The notes beneath the pieces are model-generated. The model had not been told where the DNA came from and made no database searches. It saw only the letters and a program-made list of their open reading frames with translations. Shown here piece after piece: positions 5,963-13,950 of a DNA stretch of 34,111 nucleotides. A program made the position numbers and the translations under genes. The stretch is from contig CADEDA010000028.1 in NCBI GenBank assembly GCA_902825965.1, positions 1-34,111 of the forward strand, in the 5' to 3' direction. The DNA comes from an uncultured Gemmatimonadota bacterium (GTDB lineage: Bacteria > Gemmatimonadota > Gemmatimonadetes > Gemmatimonadales > Gemmatimonadaceae). Numbering within the stretch: the stretch's first letter is position 1; every line of letters starts with the position of its first letter.

Positions 5963-7372
5963 TCAGCGCGCCTTCCACTTCGTACCCACGGCCGAATCCT
6001 CGATCACCACGCCCTTCTCCTCCAGCCCCTTCCGGATCGCGTCGGCCGCGGCGAAGTCGCGGCGGGCACGCGCCTGCTTCCGCTCCTCGAGTTGCTGCTC
6101 CACCCATTGCGCGAACGCGGCGTCCGCGTTCACGCGGTCGGGCACCAGCTCGAAGATCCCATCCACCATCGCGAACACCTCGCGCGCACGGCTGAGCGCC
6201 CCGGCATCACTGCCCCCTGCGTCCAGCTCCTTGTTCGCCGCCCGGATGAAGTCGAACAGCGCCGCCACGGCCCCCGGCGCGTTCAGGTCGTCGAACAGCG
6301 CGTTGCGCACCTCGTTCTCGAGATGGTCCGCGGCGTCCTCCAACCCCCGCGTGCCACCCCGGGCGTCCTTCAGCCGCTCGGCGAAGTCCGCCACACGCCG
6401 CACCGCCTCCATCGACCCCTCGAGCGCCTCGCCCGCGAGGTTCAGCTGCTTGCGGTAGTGCGTCGAGTACACGAAGTGCCGCACGGCCGCCCCACTCACG
6501 CCGTTCGCGCGCAGGTCGGCCACGTTCTGCACGTTGCCGACGCGCTTGGCCATCTTCGCGCCGTCGGTGAGCAGGAACTCCCCATGGCTCCAGCAGCGCG
6601 CGAACGGCTTGCCGGTGGCCGCCTCGCTCTGCGCGATCTCGTCCTCGTGGTGCGGGAACACCAGATCGATGCCACCCGCGTGCAGGTCCAGCGTCTCCCC
6701 GAGGATCGACATGGCCATCGCCGAGCACTCGAGGTGCCAGCCCGGACGTCCGCGTCCCCACGGCGAATCCCAGGCCGCTCCGCAGGCCTCATCCTCCGGC
6801 TTCGCCGCCTTCCAGAGCGCGAAGTCCTGGGCGTTCTCCTTGGAGTAGTCGTCCTGCGCCACCCGCGCCCCCGACTGGATCTCCCGGGTATCGAGCCGCG
6901 AGAGTCGACCATAGGCCGGGAACTTCCCGATCGCGAAGTACACCGAGCCGTCGTCCGCGAGGTACGCGACGCCGTTGGCGATGAGCCGTTCCACCAGCTG
7001 GATCATCTCCGCGATGTAGGCGGTCGCCCGCGGATAGTGCTCGGCGTCCTCGATGCGCAGGTACTTCCGGTCCTCGTGGAAGATCGTGACGACCGGATCC
7101 GTCACCTCGCGGATGCTCTTCCCCTGCTCCGAGGCGCGCTTGATGATCTTGTCGTCGACGTCGGTGAGATTCATCACCTGCTCGACCTTCCAGCCACGCA
7201 GCCGCAGGGCGCGGCGCAGCAGGTCCTCGAACAGGAACGTGCGGAAGTTGCCGAGGTGTGCGGGATTGTAGACCGTCGGGCCGCAGGTGTAGAGCCGCAC
7301 CGTCTCGCCGTCGGCGGGCGCGAACGGTTCGACGCTGCGGGACATCGTGTTGTACAGACGGAACTCGGGCAT
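5963..7372 (-). CDS. cysS: cysteinyl-tRNA synthetase
   Basis: This class I enzyme charges tRNA-Cys with cysteine in the cytoplasm. The 469-aa protein has the HIGH-like motif PAHLGN (about residues 37-42) and the expected zinc ligands C30, C216, H241 and E245. The KMSKS loop is atypical: it reads KMAKR (273-277) followed by VGN. The C-terminal helical and anticodon-binding domains appear complete (end KGVVIEDSAVGTKWK). The ATG at 7370-7372 lies 6 nt after a TAGCTT hexamer and has no Shine-Dalgarno, so the mRNA is probably leaderless. The downstream neighbour is the tRNA array, on the same strand but with its own promoter. Confidence 0.97.
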   Translation of the reverse strand: MPEFRLYNTMSRSVEPFAPADGETVRLYTCGPTVYNPAHLGNFRTFLFEDLLRRALRLRGWKVEQVMNLTDVDDKIIKRASEQGKSIREVTDPVVTIFHEDRKYLRIEDAEHYPRATAYIAEMIQLVERLIANGVAYLADDGSVYFAIGKFPAYGRLSRLDTREIQSGARVAQDDYSKENAQDFALWKAAKPEDEACGAAWDSPWGRGRPGWHLECSAMAMSILGETLDLHAGGIDLVFPHHEDEIAQSEAATGKPFARCWSHGEFLLTDGAKMAKRVGNVQNVADLRANGVSGAAVRHFVYSTHYRKQLNLAGEALEGSMEAVRRVADFAERLKDARGGTRGLEDAADHLENEVRNALFDDLNAPGAVAALFDFIRAANKELDAGGSDAGALSRAREVFAMVDGIFELVPDRVNADAAFAQWVEQQLEERKQARARRDFAAADAIRKGLEEKGVVIEDSAVGTKWKAR

Positions 7373-7378
7373 CCGTGA

Positions 7379-7406
7379 AAGCTACCGGACGGCCTGAATC
7401 GGGCAA
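7379..7406 (-). promoter_or_regulatory. cysS promoter, predicted leaderless
   Basis: In minus orientation TTGCCC (7401-7406), a 16-base spacer and TAGCTT (7379-7384) are followed by six bases and then the cysS ATG. The predicted transcription start coincides with the start codon. Confidence 0.55.
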
Positions 7407-7429
7407 CGGTCGCGCGGCCCGCGCGGCGG

Positions 7430-8356
7430 TCATCGATGCGGGTAGGCGGGCAGCGGCCCCAGCCCCTCCTCGGCCACACGCGAGGCCCGCACGCGCACGC
7501 CGACGTCGCGGCAGAGCGCGAGGATCGCCTCGGGGGTGCTGCCGAGCAGCGGGACCCGGAGCCGGCGCCCGCGGCGCGCGAGACTGGGCAGGCGGCTCGC
7601 GAGTCGCGCCATGGCGTCCTCGGGACTCCGCACCGCCAGCTCGAGCACGCTGCGCGTGGCCCGGCGCACCGGCCCCAGGCGCCCGCGCTCGAGCGGCAGG
7701 GTCCGGTCCGCGAGCCCGTAGGCGGCGAGCGTGGACTCCTCCCGCGTCGCGAGCAGCAGCGCGATGCCGCGGTCGGCCACGCTGCGCAGCAGGCGTACAC
7801 CCTGCCGCCGTTCCTCGGGCCCACAGAACGCGAAGGGTTCGTCGCAGCAGATGAGCCCGGGCGCCGCCAGGAGCGCTTGGGCCACCACGACGCGCAGGCG
7901 GTCGATGGCGTCGAGTTGGCCCAGCCGCGTGCGGGACCGGCCACGCAGCCCGACGCTCGCCATGAGCGGGACGAATCGTGTGGGTGCCGCGAGCGCATCG
8001 TCCTTGAGCGCGAGGACGTCGGCGTGGAACGCGAGGGCCTGACGGACGGTGAGGAAGTTGTACTCCCAGGGTCGCGCGCCGATGAGTTGCGGGCGCACCG
8101 CGCCGGGGTCGGGACTGCCGCGCCAGTGGATGCTGCCGGCAGTGGCGGCGGCCTGGCCGGCCGCGAGCAGGAGCAGGCTGCTCTTCCCGGCACCGGCCGC
8201 ACCGGTGACGGCGATGACCTCGCCGGGCAGCACGGCGAATGAGAGGTCGTCGAGCGCGACGGCTTCGCGGGTGGAGCCGAGGATGCCGGCACGCCAGCGG
8301 CGCGAGACGTGCTCGAATGTCAGGACCGCGGCGGCGGGAGCGACAGGCGTGTGCAT
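7430..8356 (-). CDS. solitary ABC-type ATPase with degenerate signature and H-loop
   Basis: The 308-aa protein has an ABC nucleotide-binding domain (about residues 10-215) and a C-terminal extension of about 90 residues. Walker A is GAAGAGKS (52-59) and Walker B ends LICCDEPF (168-175). The signature that should read LSGGQ is replaced by LGQLDAIDR (145-153). The H-loop histidine is replaced by arginine in LLATREES (R205). These changes suggest weak or altered ATP hydrolysis, or a regulatory role. No permease gene is adjacent; neighbours are cysS and an AI-2E permease. TACCTT (8387-8392) could be its -10. The substrate is unknown. The family fold is certain; transport function is not. Confidence 0.8.
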   Translation of the reverse strand: MHTPVAPAAAVLTFEHVSRRWRAGILGSTREAVALDDLSFAVLPGEVIAVTGAAGAGKSSLLLLAAGQAAATAGSIHWRGSPDPGAVRPQLIGARPWEYNFLTVRQALAFHADVLALKDDALAAPTRFVPLMASVGLRGRSRTRLGQLDAIDRLRVVVAQALLAAPGLICCDEPFAFCGPEERRQGVRLLRSVADRGIALLLATREESTLAAYGLADRTLPLERGRLGPVRRATRSVLELAVRSPEDAMARLASRLPSLARRGRRLRVPLLGSTPEAILALCRDVGVRVRASRVAEEGLGPLPAYPHR

Positions 8357-8444
8357 GTGCCGAACATGCAGCCGCGCCCCGCAGCCAAGGTATCACGCGC
8401 GCGCGCCGAGCGGCGAATCGTGTCGCGCCGGCTCAATGCGGCCA

Positions 8445-8469
8445 CGCCGCGCCTGGGCTCAGCGCGGCG
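8445..8469 (-). terminator. hairpin spanning the stop codon of the AI-2E permease gene
   Basis: CGCCGCGC (8445-8452) pairs perfectly with GCGCGGCG (8462-8469) over a 9-nt loop. The stop codon (8459-8461) lies in the loop. No U tract follows in the minus transcript. It likely marks the end of the YbjN-pspA-permease operon. Confidence 0.45.
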
Positions 8470-9604
8470 GTTCGGGTCGGCTGCGCTGCAGCGCCTCGAT
8501 CTTCTTCCGCTGACGGCGCGAGAGCACGGGAAGCACGACGGCCCCGGAGCGCTCGGCATCCTGGTACACGCGTGCGATGAGCACGCGGCGGATGAGCACC
8601 ATCACCACCGCGAGCGTCGGCACGGCGACCAGGAGACCGAAGGGACCGAGCAGCTTGCCGCAGATGAGCACCGACATGATGGTCAGCACCGGCGGCAGGT
8701 CCACCTTGCGGTGCATCAGCAGGGGGACCACCAACTGGTTCTCGGCGATGTGGATGATGCTGCCGAGCAGGATGACGAGCAGCGCCTTGGTGCCGCCGCC
8801 GTCCTCGGGCAGCACGAAGAGGGCGGGCAGCAGGGTCGAGACGAAGGTGCCGAAGAACGGCACCACCGCGACGAGGCCGGTGAAGATGCCGAAGGCGAGC
8901 CAGTACGGGACGTCGAGGATCCAGAGCCCGACCGCCGTGAGAGCCGCGAGCGTGACCATCGCGAGCAGCTGGGCGATGGTCCAGGCGCGCAGGGTCTCGC
9001 TGAGGGCCTCGATGACCTCGCTGGCGGCATCGCGGTGCCGGGGCGGCGTCACCGAGATCGCGAGGTCGCGGTAGAGGTCGGGCCGCAGCGCGAAGTAGAT
9101 CGCCATCACGAGGACGGCGACGAGGTTGATGGCGAGATGCAGGGTGTCGAAGAGCCGCGGCACGAGGGCGCCGAGGATCTTCTGGGCCTCCTCGAGCGCG
9201 ACGGCGAAGATGCGATGTTCGCCGGGCACGAGCACGTCCTGCATGCCGGGGATGGTCGCGAGGACGCGCTCGAGTCCGCGTTCCCACTCCCCCACCACCA
9301 CAGGGAGCACCTGCACGAGCTGCCGGGTCTGCTCCACCACCGGCGGGACGAGCAGCGAGCCGACGAAGCCCAGGGCGGCGAGGGTGCCGAAGAGGGCGAG
9401 GGCGAACGCCGCGCCCCGGGGCATGCGCGTGCGCGAGACGAGCACGTCGGTGACGGCCGAGAGATAGACCGCCAGCAGGATGCCGAGGAACAGCAGCAAC
9501 AGCAGATCGGCCACCGTCCCTGCCAGCCAGAGCAGGAGGACGGTGACCAGGATCGCGGTGAAGCCCGGCAGGATCCAGACGCGCCGGGTGTTGGGGTCAT
9601 TCAC
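8459..9604 (-). CDS. AI-2E family transporter (PerM/YdiK-like)
   Basis: A 381-aa polytopic inner-membrane protein of the AI-2E/UPF0118 family, whose members have been linked to autoinducer-2 export, Na+/H+ exchange or unknown substrates. Two N-terminal helices (about residues 10-50), further helices near 65-90 and 155-175, then a C-terminal bundle are visible. The conserved region includes VPYWLAFGIFTGLVAVVPFFGTF and the following HIAENQLVVPLLMHRKVDLPP. The cytoplasmic tail is basic (SRRQRKKIEALQRS). It starts with GTG at 9602-9604, preceded by GGAGGTG. It follows pspA after 35 nt, probably in one operon. Confidence 0.9.
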   Translation of the reverse strand: MNDPNTRRVWILPGFTAILVTVLLLWLAGTVADLLLLLFLGILLAVYLSAVTDVLVSRTRMPRGAAFALALFGTLAALGFVGSLLVPPVVEQTRQLVQVLPVVVGEWERGLERVLATIPGMQDVLVPGEHRIFAVALEEAQKILGALVPRLFDTLHLAINLVAVLVMAIYFALRPDLYRDLAISVTPPRHRDAASEVIEALSETLRAWTIAQLLAMVTLAALTAVGLWILDVPYWLAFGIFTGLVAVVPFFGTFVSTLLPALFVLPEDGGGTKALLVILLGSIIHIAENQLVVPLLMHRKVDLPPVLTIMSVLICGKLLGPFGLLVAVPTLAVVMVLIRRVLIARVYQDAERSGAVVLPVLSRRQRKKIEALQRSRPEPPR

Positions 9605-9639
9605 GCGGCAGCACCTCCGCGCGGGTCAGGCTCGGGCAC

Positions 9640-10407
9640 TCAGCGCTTTCCCTTGTCCTCGACTTCGGCATTGACGGTCTCCTCGCCGGCGCCGAGGCGC
9701 TTGGCCTGCGTCGGCTGGCCGGAGCCGAGGAGTCCCATCTTCTGCTTGAGCGCGGCGAGCTGCTGGTCCGCGTTCGCGGAGCCGGCGGTCTTCTCGAGGC
9801 GCTTGAAATCGTGCGCGAGCCGGTCGCCCGAGAACTCCTCGTCGATCTCGGTGCTCGCTTTGATCATGCGCTCGTTGCTGGTGATCTTCTCCTCCATCCG
9901 CGCGAAGGCCTCGAAGGCCGACTTCTCGGACATGGAGGACATGGTCTCGGAGATCTTCTGCTGCGCCTGGGCCCGCCGCTGCCGCGCGAGCAGGAGGTTC
10001 TTCTTGCGCTTGGCTTCCTCGATCTTGTCGTTGAGGTCGCGCAGCGAGTTCTTGAGCTTCTCGGTCTCGAGCTGGTGCGCCTGCCAGGTGGTCTCGAGGG
10101 CGCGGCCGTGCTCCTCGTGCTCCGCCTGCCGCACGAGGGCCTGCTTGGCGAGGTCGTCGCGGCCTTCCTTCACCGCGAGCATCGCCTTGTTCTCCCAATC
10201 GGCGGCGGCCTTGTACTCCGCCTCGGCCTGGTCCTTCAGGCGCTTCTCGTCCGCGATCGCCGCGGCCACCTGCTGCTTGGCCTTGGCGAGCTGGTTGCGC
10301 ATGTCGGTCACGATCTGGTCCAACATCTTCTCCGGATTCTCCGCCTTGGAGATCAGGTCGTTGATGTTGGACTTGAGCAGCGTGGCCAGCCGGTCGAAGA
10401 TCCCCAT
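9640..10407 (-). CDS. pspA: phage shock protein A / IM30 family (ESCRT-III-like) protein
   Basis: PspA/IM30 proteins coat and repair the cytoplasmic membrane under envelope stress. The 255-aa protein begins MGIFDRLATLLKSNINDLISKAENPEKMLDQIV, the canonical amphipathic helix and first hairpin. It continues as long coiled-coil helices rich in Ala, Lys and Glu (about residues 25-190). The C-terminal tail is about 45 residues longer than the helical core and ends in a charged, low-complexity stretch. AGAGGC precedes the ATG. It lies 2 nt after the YbjN-like gene and 35 nt before an AI-2E permease. No pspF, pspB or pspC is present in the window, so regulation differs from E. coli. Confidence 0.95.
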   Translation of the reverse strand: MGIFDRLATLLKSNINDLISKAENPEKMLDQIVTDMRNQLAKAKQQVAAAIADEKRLKDQAEAEYKAAADWENKAMLAVKEGRDDLAKQALVRQAEHEEHGRALETTWQAHQLETEKLKNSLRDLNDKIEEAKRKKNLLLARQRRAQAQQKISETMSSMSEKSAFEAFARMEEKITSNERMIKASTEIDEEFSGDRLAHDFKRLEKTAGSANADQQLAALKQKMGLLGSGQPTQAKRLGAGEETVNAEVEDKGKR

Positions 10408-10409
10408 CG

Positions 10410-10805
10410 TCAGCGCGCCTCTTTGAAGGTCGCCAGCTCGCGCAGGTGCGCCGCGAGGGCCAAGGTGATGCTCTCGTAACTCGCCTGGAACTCCTCGTAA
10501 TCGAGGTGTGCCAGCTCGAGGGCTTCGGTCAGGACGATCTCGCCGTTCTGGATCCCGTAGGAGCCGTGCAGCAGATCGGTCGCATTCAGTTCGAGCAACC
10601 GCCGGCAGAGCGCGTCGGCCTTCGCGGGCAGGCTCATCACCTTCACCCGCAGCACGACGACCGGCGGCGAATGATGGACGACGACGGTCATGTCGAGGGC
10701 ACCCCCGGGGTTGATCGCCCAGAGGCCCGGCTCGATCTCCTGATAGGACGCACCCTCGGCCGCGAGCTTCCCGAGGAACCCTTCGATCTTTTCCGGCGTG
10801 ACCAT
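10410..10805 (-). CDS. YbjN-like domain protein upstream of pspA
   Basis: This small protein (131 aa from the ATG at 10803-10805, MVTPEKIEGFLGKLAAEG) resembles the YbjN/putative sensory transduction regulator family, whose fold is like type III secretion chaperones. Visible features are a first helix, the strands LWAINPGGALDMTVVVHH and VVVLRVKVMSLP, then LCRRLLELNATDLLHGSYGIQNGEIVLTEAL and a final helix. A GTG at 10863-10865 would add 20 residues. It is disfavoured because it sits in a 10-bp hairpin stem and the extra residues show no family pattern. It lies 2 nt before pspA, so the two are surely co-transcribed. It may act as a PspA partner or regulator (inference). Confidence 0.75.
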   Translation of the reverse strand: MVTPEKIEGFLGKLAAEGASYQEIEPGLWAINPGGALDMTVVVHHSPPVVVLRVKVMSLPAKADALCRRLLELNATDLLHGSYGIQNGEIVLTEALELAHLDYEEFQASYESITLALAAHLRELATFKEAR

Positions 10806-10862
10806 ACGGACCCGTTGGAGAGGGGACGCCCTCGCGTACGCGGAGGGTGTGTCGGAAAGTTT

Positions 10863-10895
10863 CACCCCCGGCGGGCTTAACGCCAGCCGGGGGTG
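10863..10895 (-). terminator. intrinsic-type terminator after the regulatory-like domain gene
   Basis: CACCCCCGGC (10863-10872) pairs perfectly with GCCGGGGGTG (10886-10895) over a 13-nt loop. In the minus transcript the stem is followed by AAACTTTCC. It lies 24 bases beyond the stop codon at 10920 and separates that gene from the YbjN-pspA operon. Confidence 0.65.
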
Positions 10896-10919
10896 AGGGT
10901 TACAACCGCTTCCGCGCGG

Positions 10920-12254
10920 TCAGCGCGACCAGATGACGACCGCGCCGCAGCCGTTGAAGTCGTTGAACTGGGGCGGCGAGTTGGACGCGGTGTAGACCTC
11001 GACGCGCTTGGCGCGGGCCATCGCGCTGTTCTCCTCCTCCGCCGACAGGTCCCCGTTGTCGTACCCCTCGAGGAAGAACCGCGGACGACACCACTCCGAG
11101 CCCCGCCGCAGGTACAGCATGGGCCCCTGCCGAGTCTGGCGGATGTTGGTGCGCGGAATCATGGACCCCACGATCGTGGAGTTGACGACCGCGAACTTGG
11201 AGAGCGCGGAGTCCGAGACGAAGAACCCGATTCCGCGGGCACGCCGCGTCTCGAACTGCAATTGGGCGGCGGTCATCGCCTGCCCGGTCACGTTGACGGC
11301 CGCCAGTTCCTGGGGGATGCGTTGGAGTGCGACGTCCTCGAGCTCGGTATCGTCGCCCAACGGCTCGAGCGCGACCAGGGACGGGACGAACCCGAGGGCG
11401 CGGGCCACGAGCTGACCGGAGCGTCGCGGAACGTCCACGATCACGAACCGGCCCTCGTCGTCGGTGCGGGCGCGCCGCGTGGAATCGCCGGAGAGGGCGA
11501 CCACCGCGCCCGCGAGGCCCTTCTCGTCCGGTCCCAGGAGCCGTCCGCGGACCCGGGTGAGCAGCGCGTGCGGGGCGACCGTGAGGTCGCGGCGGGCGAC
11601 CGGCATACCATTGAGCCCGACGATCACGTCGCCGCTCGCGACGGAATCGGTCGCGGCGACCAAGGCGACCTCGGCGTCGGTGGGCACACCGCAGAGCGTG
11701 TAGAAGCCGTTGGCATTGGCGGAGTCGAGGGACGCCCGGACCACGCGCTCGAACTGCCCGGTCCCGATCCGCGTCTCGTACCAGCGAGCCCCCACCGGGA
11801 TGCCGGCGGCCAGTTCACCCTCGGGCGTGCGCAGGTCGCCGATGAGGATGCCCTCGGTCTCCCCCAGTGCGGTCCCGCAGACCGCGCGCTGGTAAGCGAT
11901 ACGCGACGGGGTGGCGAGCAGCACGGTGCTGATGCCGGCGCTGCCGACCGTCACGGCCACCTGCAGGGGCGGCAGGGCGAGCGAGTCGAGCCAGGGTGCG
12001 GCGAAGGCCACCGTGGCCGTTCCGGCCGCCACTCCCGCGAACTCGAACCTGCCGTTCTCGTCGGTGATGGCGCGGCGATTCGCACCCAACAGCACCACCT
12101 CGGCATCGGCGATGGGCTTGTTGGTGCGGAGCGAGTCGTGCAGCACGCCGCGCAGGGTCGCTTGCGCGACCAGCGGCGCGGCGTGGAACATGAGCAGGCC
12201 GACCAGTGCGAGGACCGCGGTCCTCGCGAGTGGCGTGCGCTGGGATCTCTGCAT
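10920..12254 (-). CDS. secreted protein with two carboxypeptidase-regulatory-like domains and a plug-like tail
   Basis: The 444-aa product from the ATG at 12252-12254 has a clear signal peptide (MQRSQRTPLARTAVLALVGL, then FHAAPLVAQ with cleavage near residue 31). The first carboxypeptidase-regulatory-like beta-sandwich follows (about 32-95, with TDENGRFEFAGV). The second is near 225-295 (TDDEGRFVIVDVP). The C-terminal 120 residues resemble the plug of TonB-dependent receptors (ending near FNGCGAVVIWS) with no beta-barrel after it. Such barrel-less proteins recur in Gemmatimonadota; their role is not established. The frame is open 69 codons upstream, but those residues do not look like a signal peptide. 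It lies between sdaAA and the pspA operon; no link is evident. Confidence 0.75.
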   Translation of the reverse strand: MQRSQRTPLARTAVLALVGLLMFHAAPLVAQATLRGVLHDSLRTNKPIADAEVVLLGANRRAITDENGRFEFAGVAAGTATVAFAAPWLDSLALPPLQVAVTVGSAGISTVLLATPSRIAYQRAVCGTALGETEGILIGDLRTPEGELAAGIPVGARWYETRIGTGQFERVVRASLDSANANGFYTLCGVPTDAEVALVAATDSVASGDVIVGLNGMPVARRDLTVAPHALLTRVRGRLLGPDEKGLAGAVVALSGDSTRRARTDDEGRFVIVDVPRRSGQLVARALGFVPSLVALEPLGDDTELEDVALQRIPQELAAVNVTGQAMTAAQLQFETRRARGIGFFVSDSALSKFAVVNSTIVGSMIPRTNIRQTRQGPMLYLRRGSEWCRPRFFLEGYDNGDLSAEEENSAMARAKRVEVYTASNSPPQFNDFNGCGAVVIWSR

Positions 12255-12363
12255 CGAGGACCTGCTGGCTCGGGTGGGCGTGCGTGTCGGGCGCGTCGCG
12301 AGCGTAGCGAGCGTCCGGTATCGCCGCGTCATCGCTGGCCCGCGGCCCGTTCCATTACCCCGC

Positions 12364-13242
12364 TCAACTCCGACGTATTTGTACCAGCCGCTCGCGGGAA
12401 AGTTTTCGACCGGTCGGTGTGGCGGCCAGTCCGCCGCCGGCGGTCTCGCGGTAGCGGACATCCATCTCGCGGCCGATCTCGCCCATGGTATCGATCACCT
12501 CGTCGGCGGGGATGGCGAAGGTGATGCCGGCCATGGCCATCTCCACCGCGGCCAAGGCGATGGCGGCCCCGGTGGCGTTGCGGAACACGCAGGGCAGTTC
12601 CACGAGTCCGCCCAGCGGATCGCAGACGAGCCCGAGGGTCCCTTGCTGCGCCAGTGCCACCGCATGGCCGACCATACTCGGCGTGCCGCCGAGCATCTGG
12701 GTGGCCGCTCCGGCGGCCATGCCGGCGGCCGCGCCGGTCTCGGCCTGGCACCCGCCCTCGGCACCGGACAGGGAGGCCCGTTGCGCGACCACGGCACCGA
12801 TGAGTCCGGCCGTCGCGAGCGCATCGATGAGCACCTCGTCGCCGAGTCCCTTGTCGCGCGCGATGCCGAGGATGACGGCGGGCAGCACGCCTGCGCCGCC
12901 GGCGGTGGGGGCCGCGACGATGACCCCCATGGCCGCATTGACCTCCTGCACCGCGAGCGCACGCATGAGCACGTCGCGGAACAGCGTCCCGGCCAGCGGG
13001 CCGGCCGGGCCGGTGCGCAACTTGGCCGCGTCGCCGCCGACCAAGCCGCTGTTGGAGCGGAGGTCGCCGGTGAGTCCCTGCTCCACCGCGTGGCGCATGA
13101 CGGCGAGTGCGCGCGCGAGCGCCTCGCGGATCTCCGCGACGGGGCGTCCTTGGTCGCGGGCCTCGAGCGCGAGCGCCGCGGTGGCGAGACTCACCCCACG
13201 TGCCTCGGCGTCGCGGATGGCGTCGTGCAGCGAGCCGTACAT
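12364..13242 (-). CDS. sdaAA: L-serine dehydratase, alpha chain (iron-sulfur)
   Basis: This subunit holds the [4Fe-4S] cluster of the two-subunit serine deaminase that turns L-serine into pyruvate and ammonia. The 292-aa protein has the three expected cluster cysteines: C165 in GAEGGCQAE, C207 in GLVCDPLGG and C218 in ELPCVFRNA. It also has the SSN-like block SNSGLVGGDAAK and VIVAAPTAGGAGVLPAV. The start ATG (13240-13242) overlaps the sdaAB stop by one base (TGATG), so the chains are translationally coupled. Order and coupling are as in the Bacillus-type sdaAB-sdaAA operon. Confidence 0.96.
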   Translation of the reverse strand: MYGSLHDAIRDAEARGVSLATAALALEARDQGRPVAEIREALARALAVMRHAVEQGLTGDLRSNSGLVGGDAAKLRTGPAGPLAGTLFRDVLMRALAVQEVNAAMGVIVAAPTAGGAGVLPAVILGIARDKGLGDEVLIDALATAGLIGAVVAQRASLSGAEGGCQAETGAAAGMAAGAATQMLGGTPSMVGHAVALAQQGTLGLVCDPLGGLVELPCVFRNATGAAIALAAVEMAMAGITFAIPADEVIDTMGEIGREMDVRYRETAGGGLAATPTGRKLSRERLVQIRRS

Positions 13243-13916
13243 CAGCCGCCCACCTTGTCGATGCGATGCGTCCAGCGGACCCAGGGGAGCGCGCGCAAGG
13301 CGTCGCGGACCTCCTCGCCGGGCTGTTCGTCCACCTCGATCACCATGAAGGCATCGCCGCCGCGGTGCTTCCGGCTCAGGCGCAGGGTCGCGATGTTCAC
13401 GCCCGCGTCGCTGAGGATGCCGGCGATGCGGGCGATGCTGCCCTTCACGTCCTCCGCCACCATGACGATGGTGTGGTGCGACCCATCGACTTCCACCGGA
13501 TAGCCGTCGATCTGCGAGACCTTGATCCGGCCGGCCCCGAGCGATGCACCGAGCATGACGTGGTGCCGGTGCTGGCGCTTGACGGTGATCCGCACAGTGT
13601 TGGGATGTACCTCGGGTTCATCGCCGAGCGTGGTCTTCTCGAAGCGCCAGTCGAGTCCTTCCTTCTCGAGGATCTGCAGCGAGTCACGCAGGCGCTCGTC
13701 GTCGGGCCGGAAGCCGAAGAGCCCGCCGACGATCGCCTTGTCGGTGCCGTGTCCTTCGCCGGTGCGCGCGAAGGAGCCGTGGAGCTCGATCAGTGCCGAC
13801 TCGGGTGTGCCGGCGACGAGGTCGCGGGCGATGAGCCCCAGGCGGCAGGCGCCAGCGGTGTGGCTGGACGACGGGCCGACCATGACGGGGCCGATGATAT
13901 CGAGTATGGAAACCAT
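13242..13916 (-). CDS. sdaAB: L-serine dehydratase, beta chain with ACT domain
   Basis: The partner of the alpha chain. The 224-aa protein starts MVSILDIIGPVMVGPSSSHT, the family's substrate-loop motif, followed by GSFARTGEGHGTDKAIVGGLFG. The C-terminal ACT domain (about residues 148-220, IVMVAEDVKGSIARIAGIL, GVNIATLRLSRK) probably senses an amino acid, most likely serine. The ATG (13914-13916) lies 6 nt after TAGCTT without a Shine-Dalgarno, so the message is probably leaderless. The promoter overlaps the polypurine arm of the neighbouring four-helix element. Confidence 0.96.
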   Translation of the reverse strand: MVSILDIIGPVMVGPSSSHTAGACRLGLIARDLVAGTPESALIELHGSFARTGEGHGTDKAIVGGLFGFRPDDERLRDSLQILEKEGLDWRFEKTTLGDEPEVHPNTVRITVKRQHRHHVMLGASLGAGRIKVSQIDGYPVEVDGSHHTIVMVAEDVKGSIARIAGILSDAGVNIATLRLSRKHRGGDAFMVIEVDEQPGEEVRDALRALPWVRWTHRIDKVGG

Positions 13917-13922
13917 GACAAG

Positions 13923-13950
13923 AAGCTAAGGAGCGAGAAGCGAGAGGAAA
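13923..13950 (-). promoter_or_regulatory. sdaAB promoter, predicted leaderless, overlapping the repeat arm
   Basis: In minus orientation TTTCCT (13945-13950), 16 bases, TAGCTT (13923-13928), 6 bases and then the sdaAB ATG. The -35 and spacer lie inside the polypurine arm (13929 onward), while the -10 lies just outside it. Confidence 0.45.

Noticed and set aside
8309-10426. A 705-codon plus-strand frame across the permease and pspA genes
   Set aside because: It is antisense to two well-supported genes with ribosome binding sites. No domain is recognisable.
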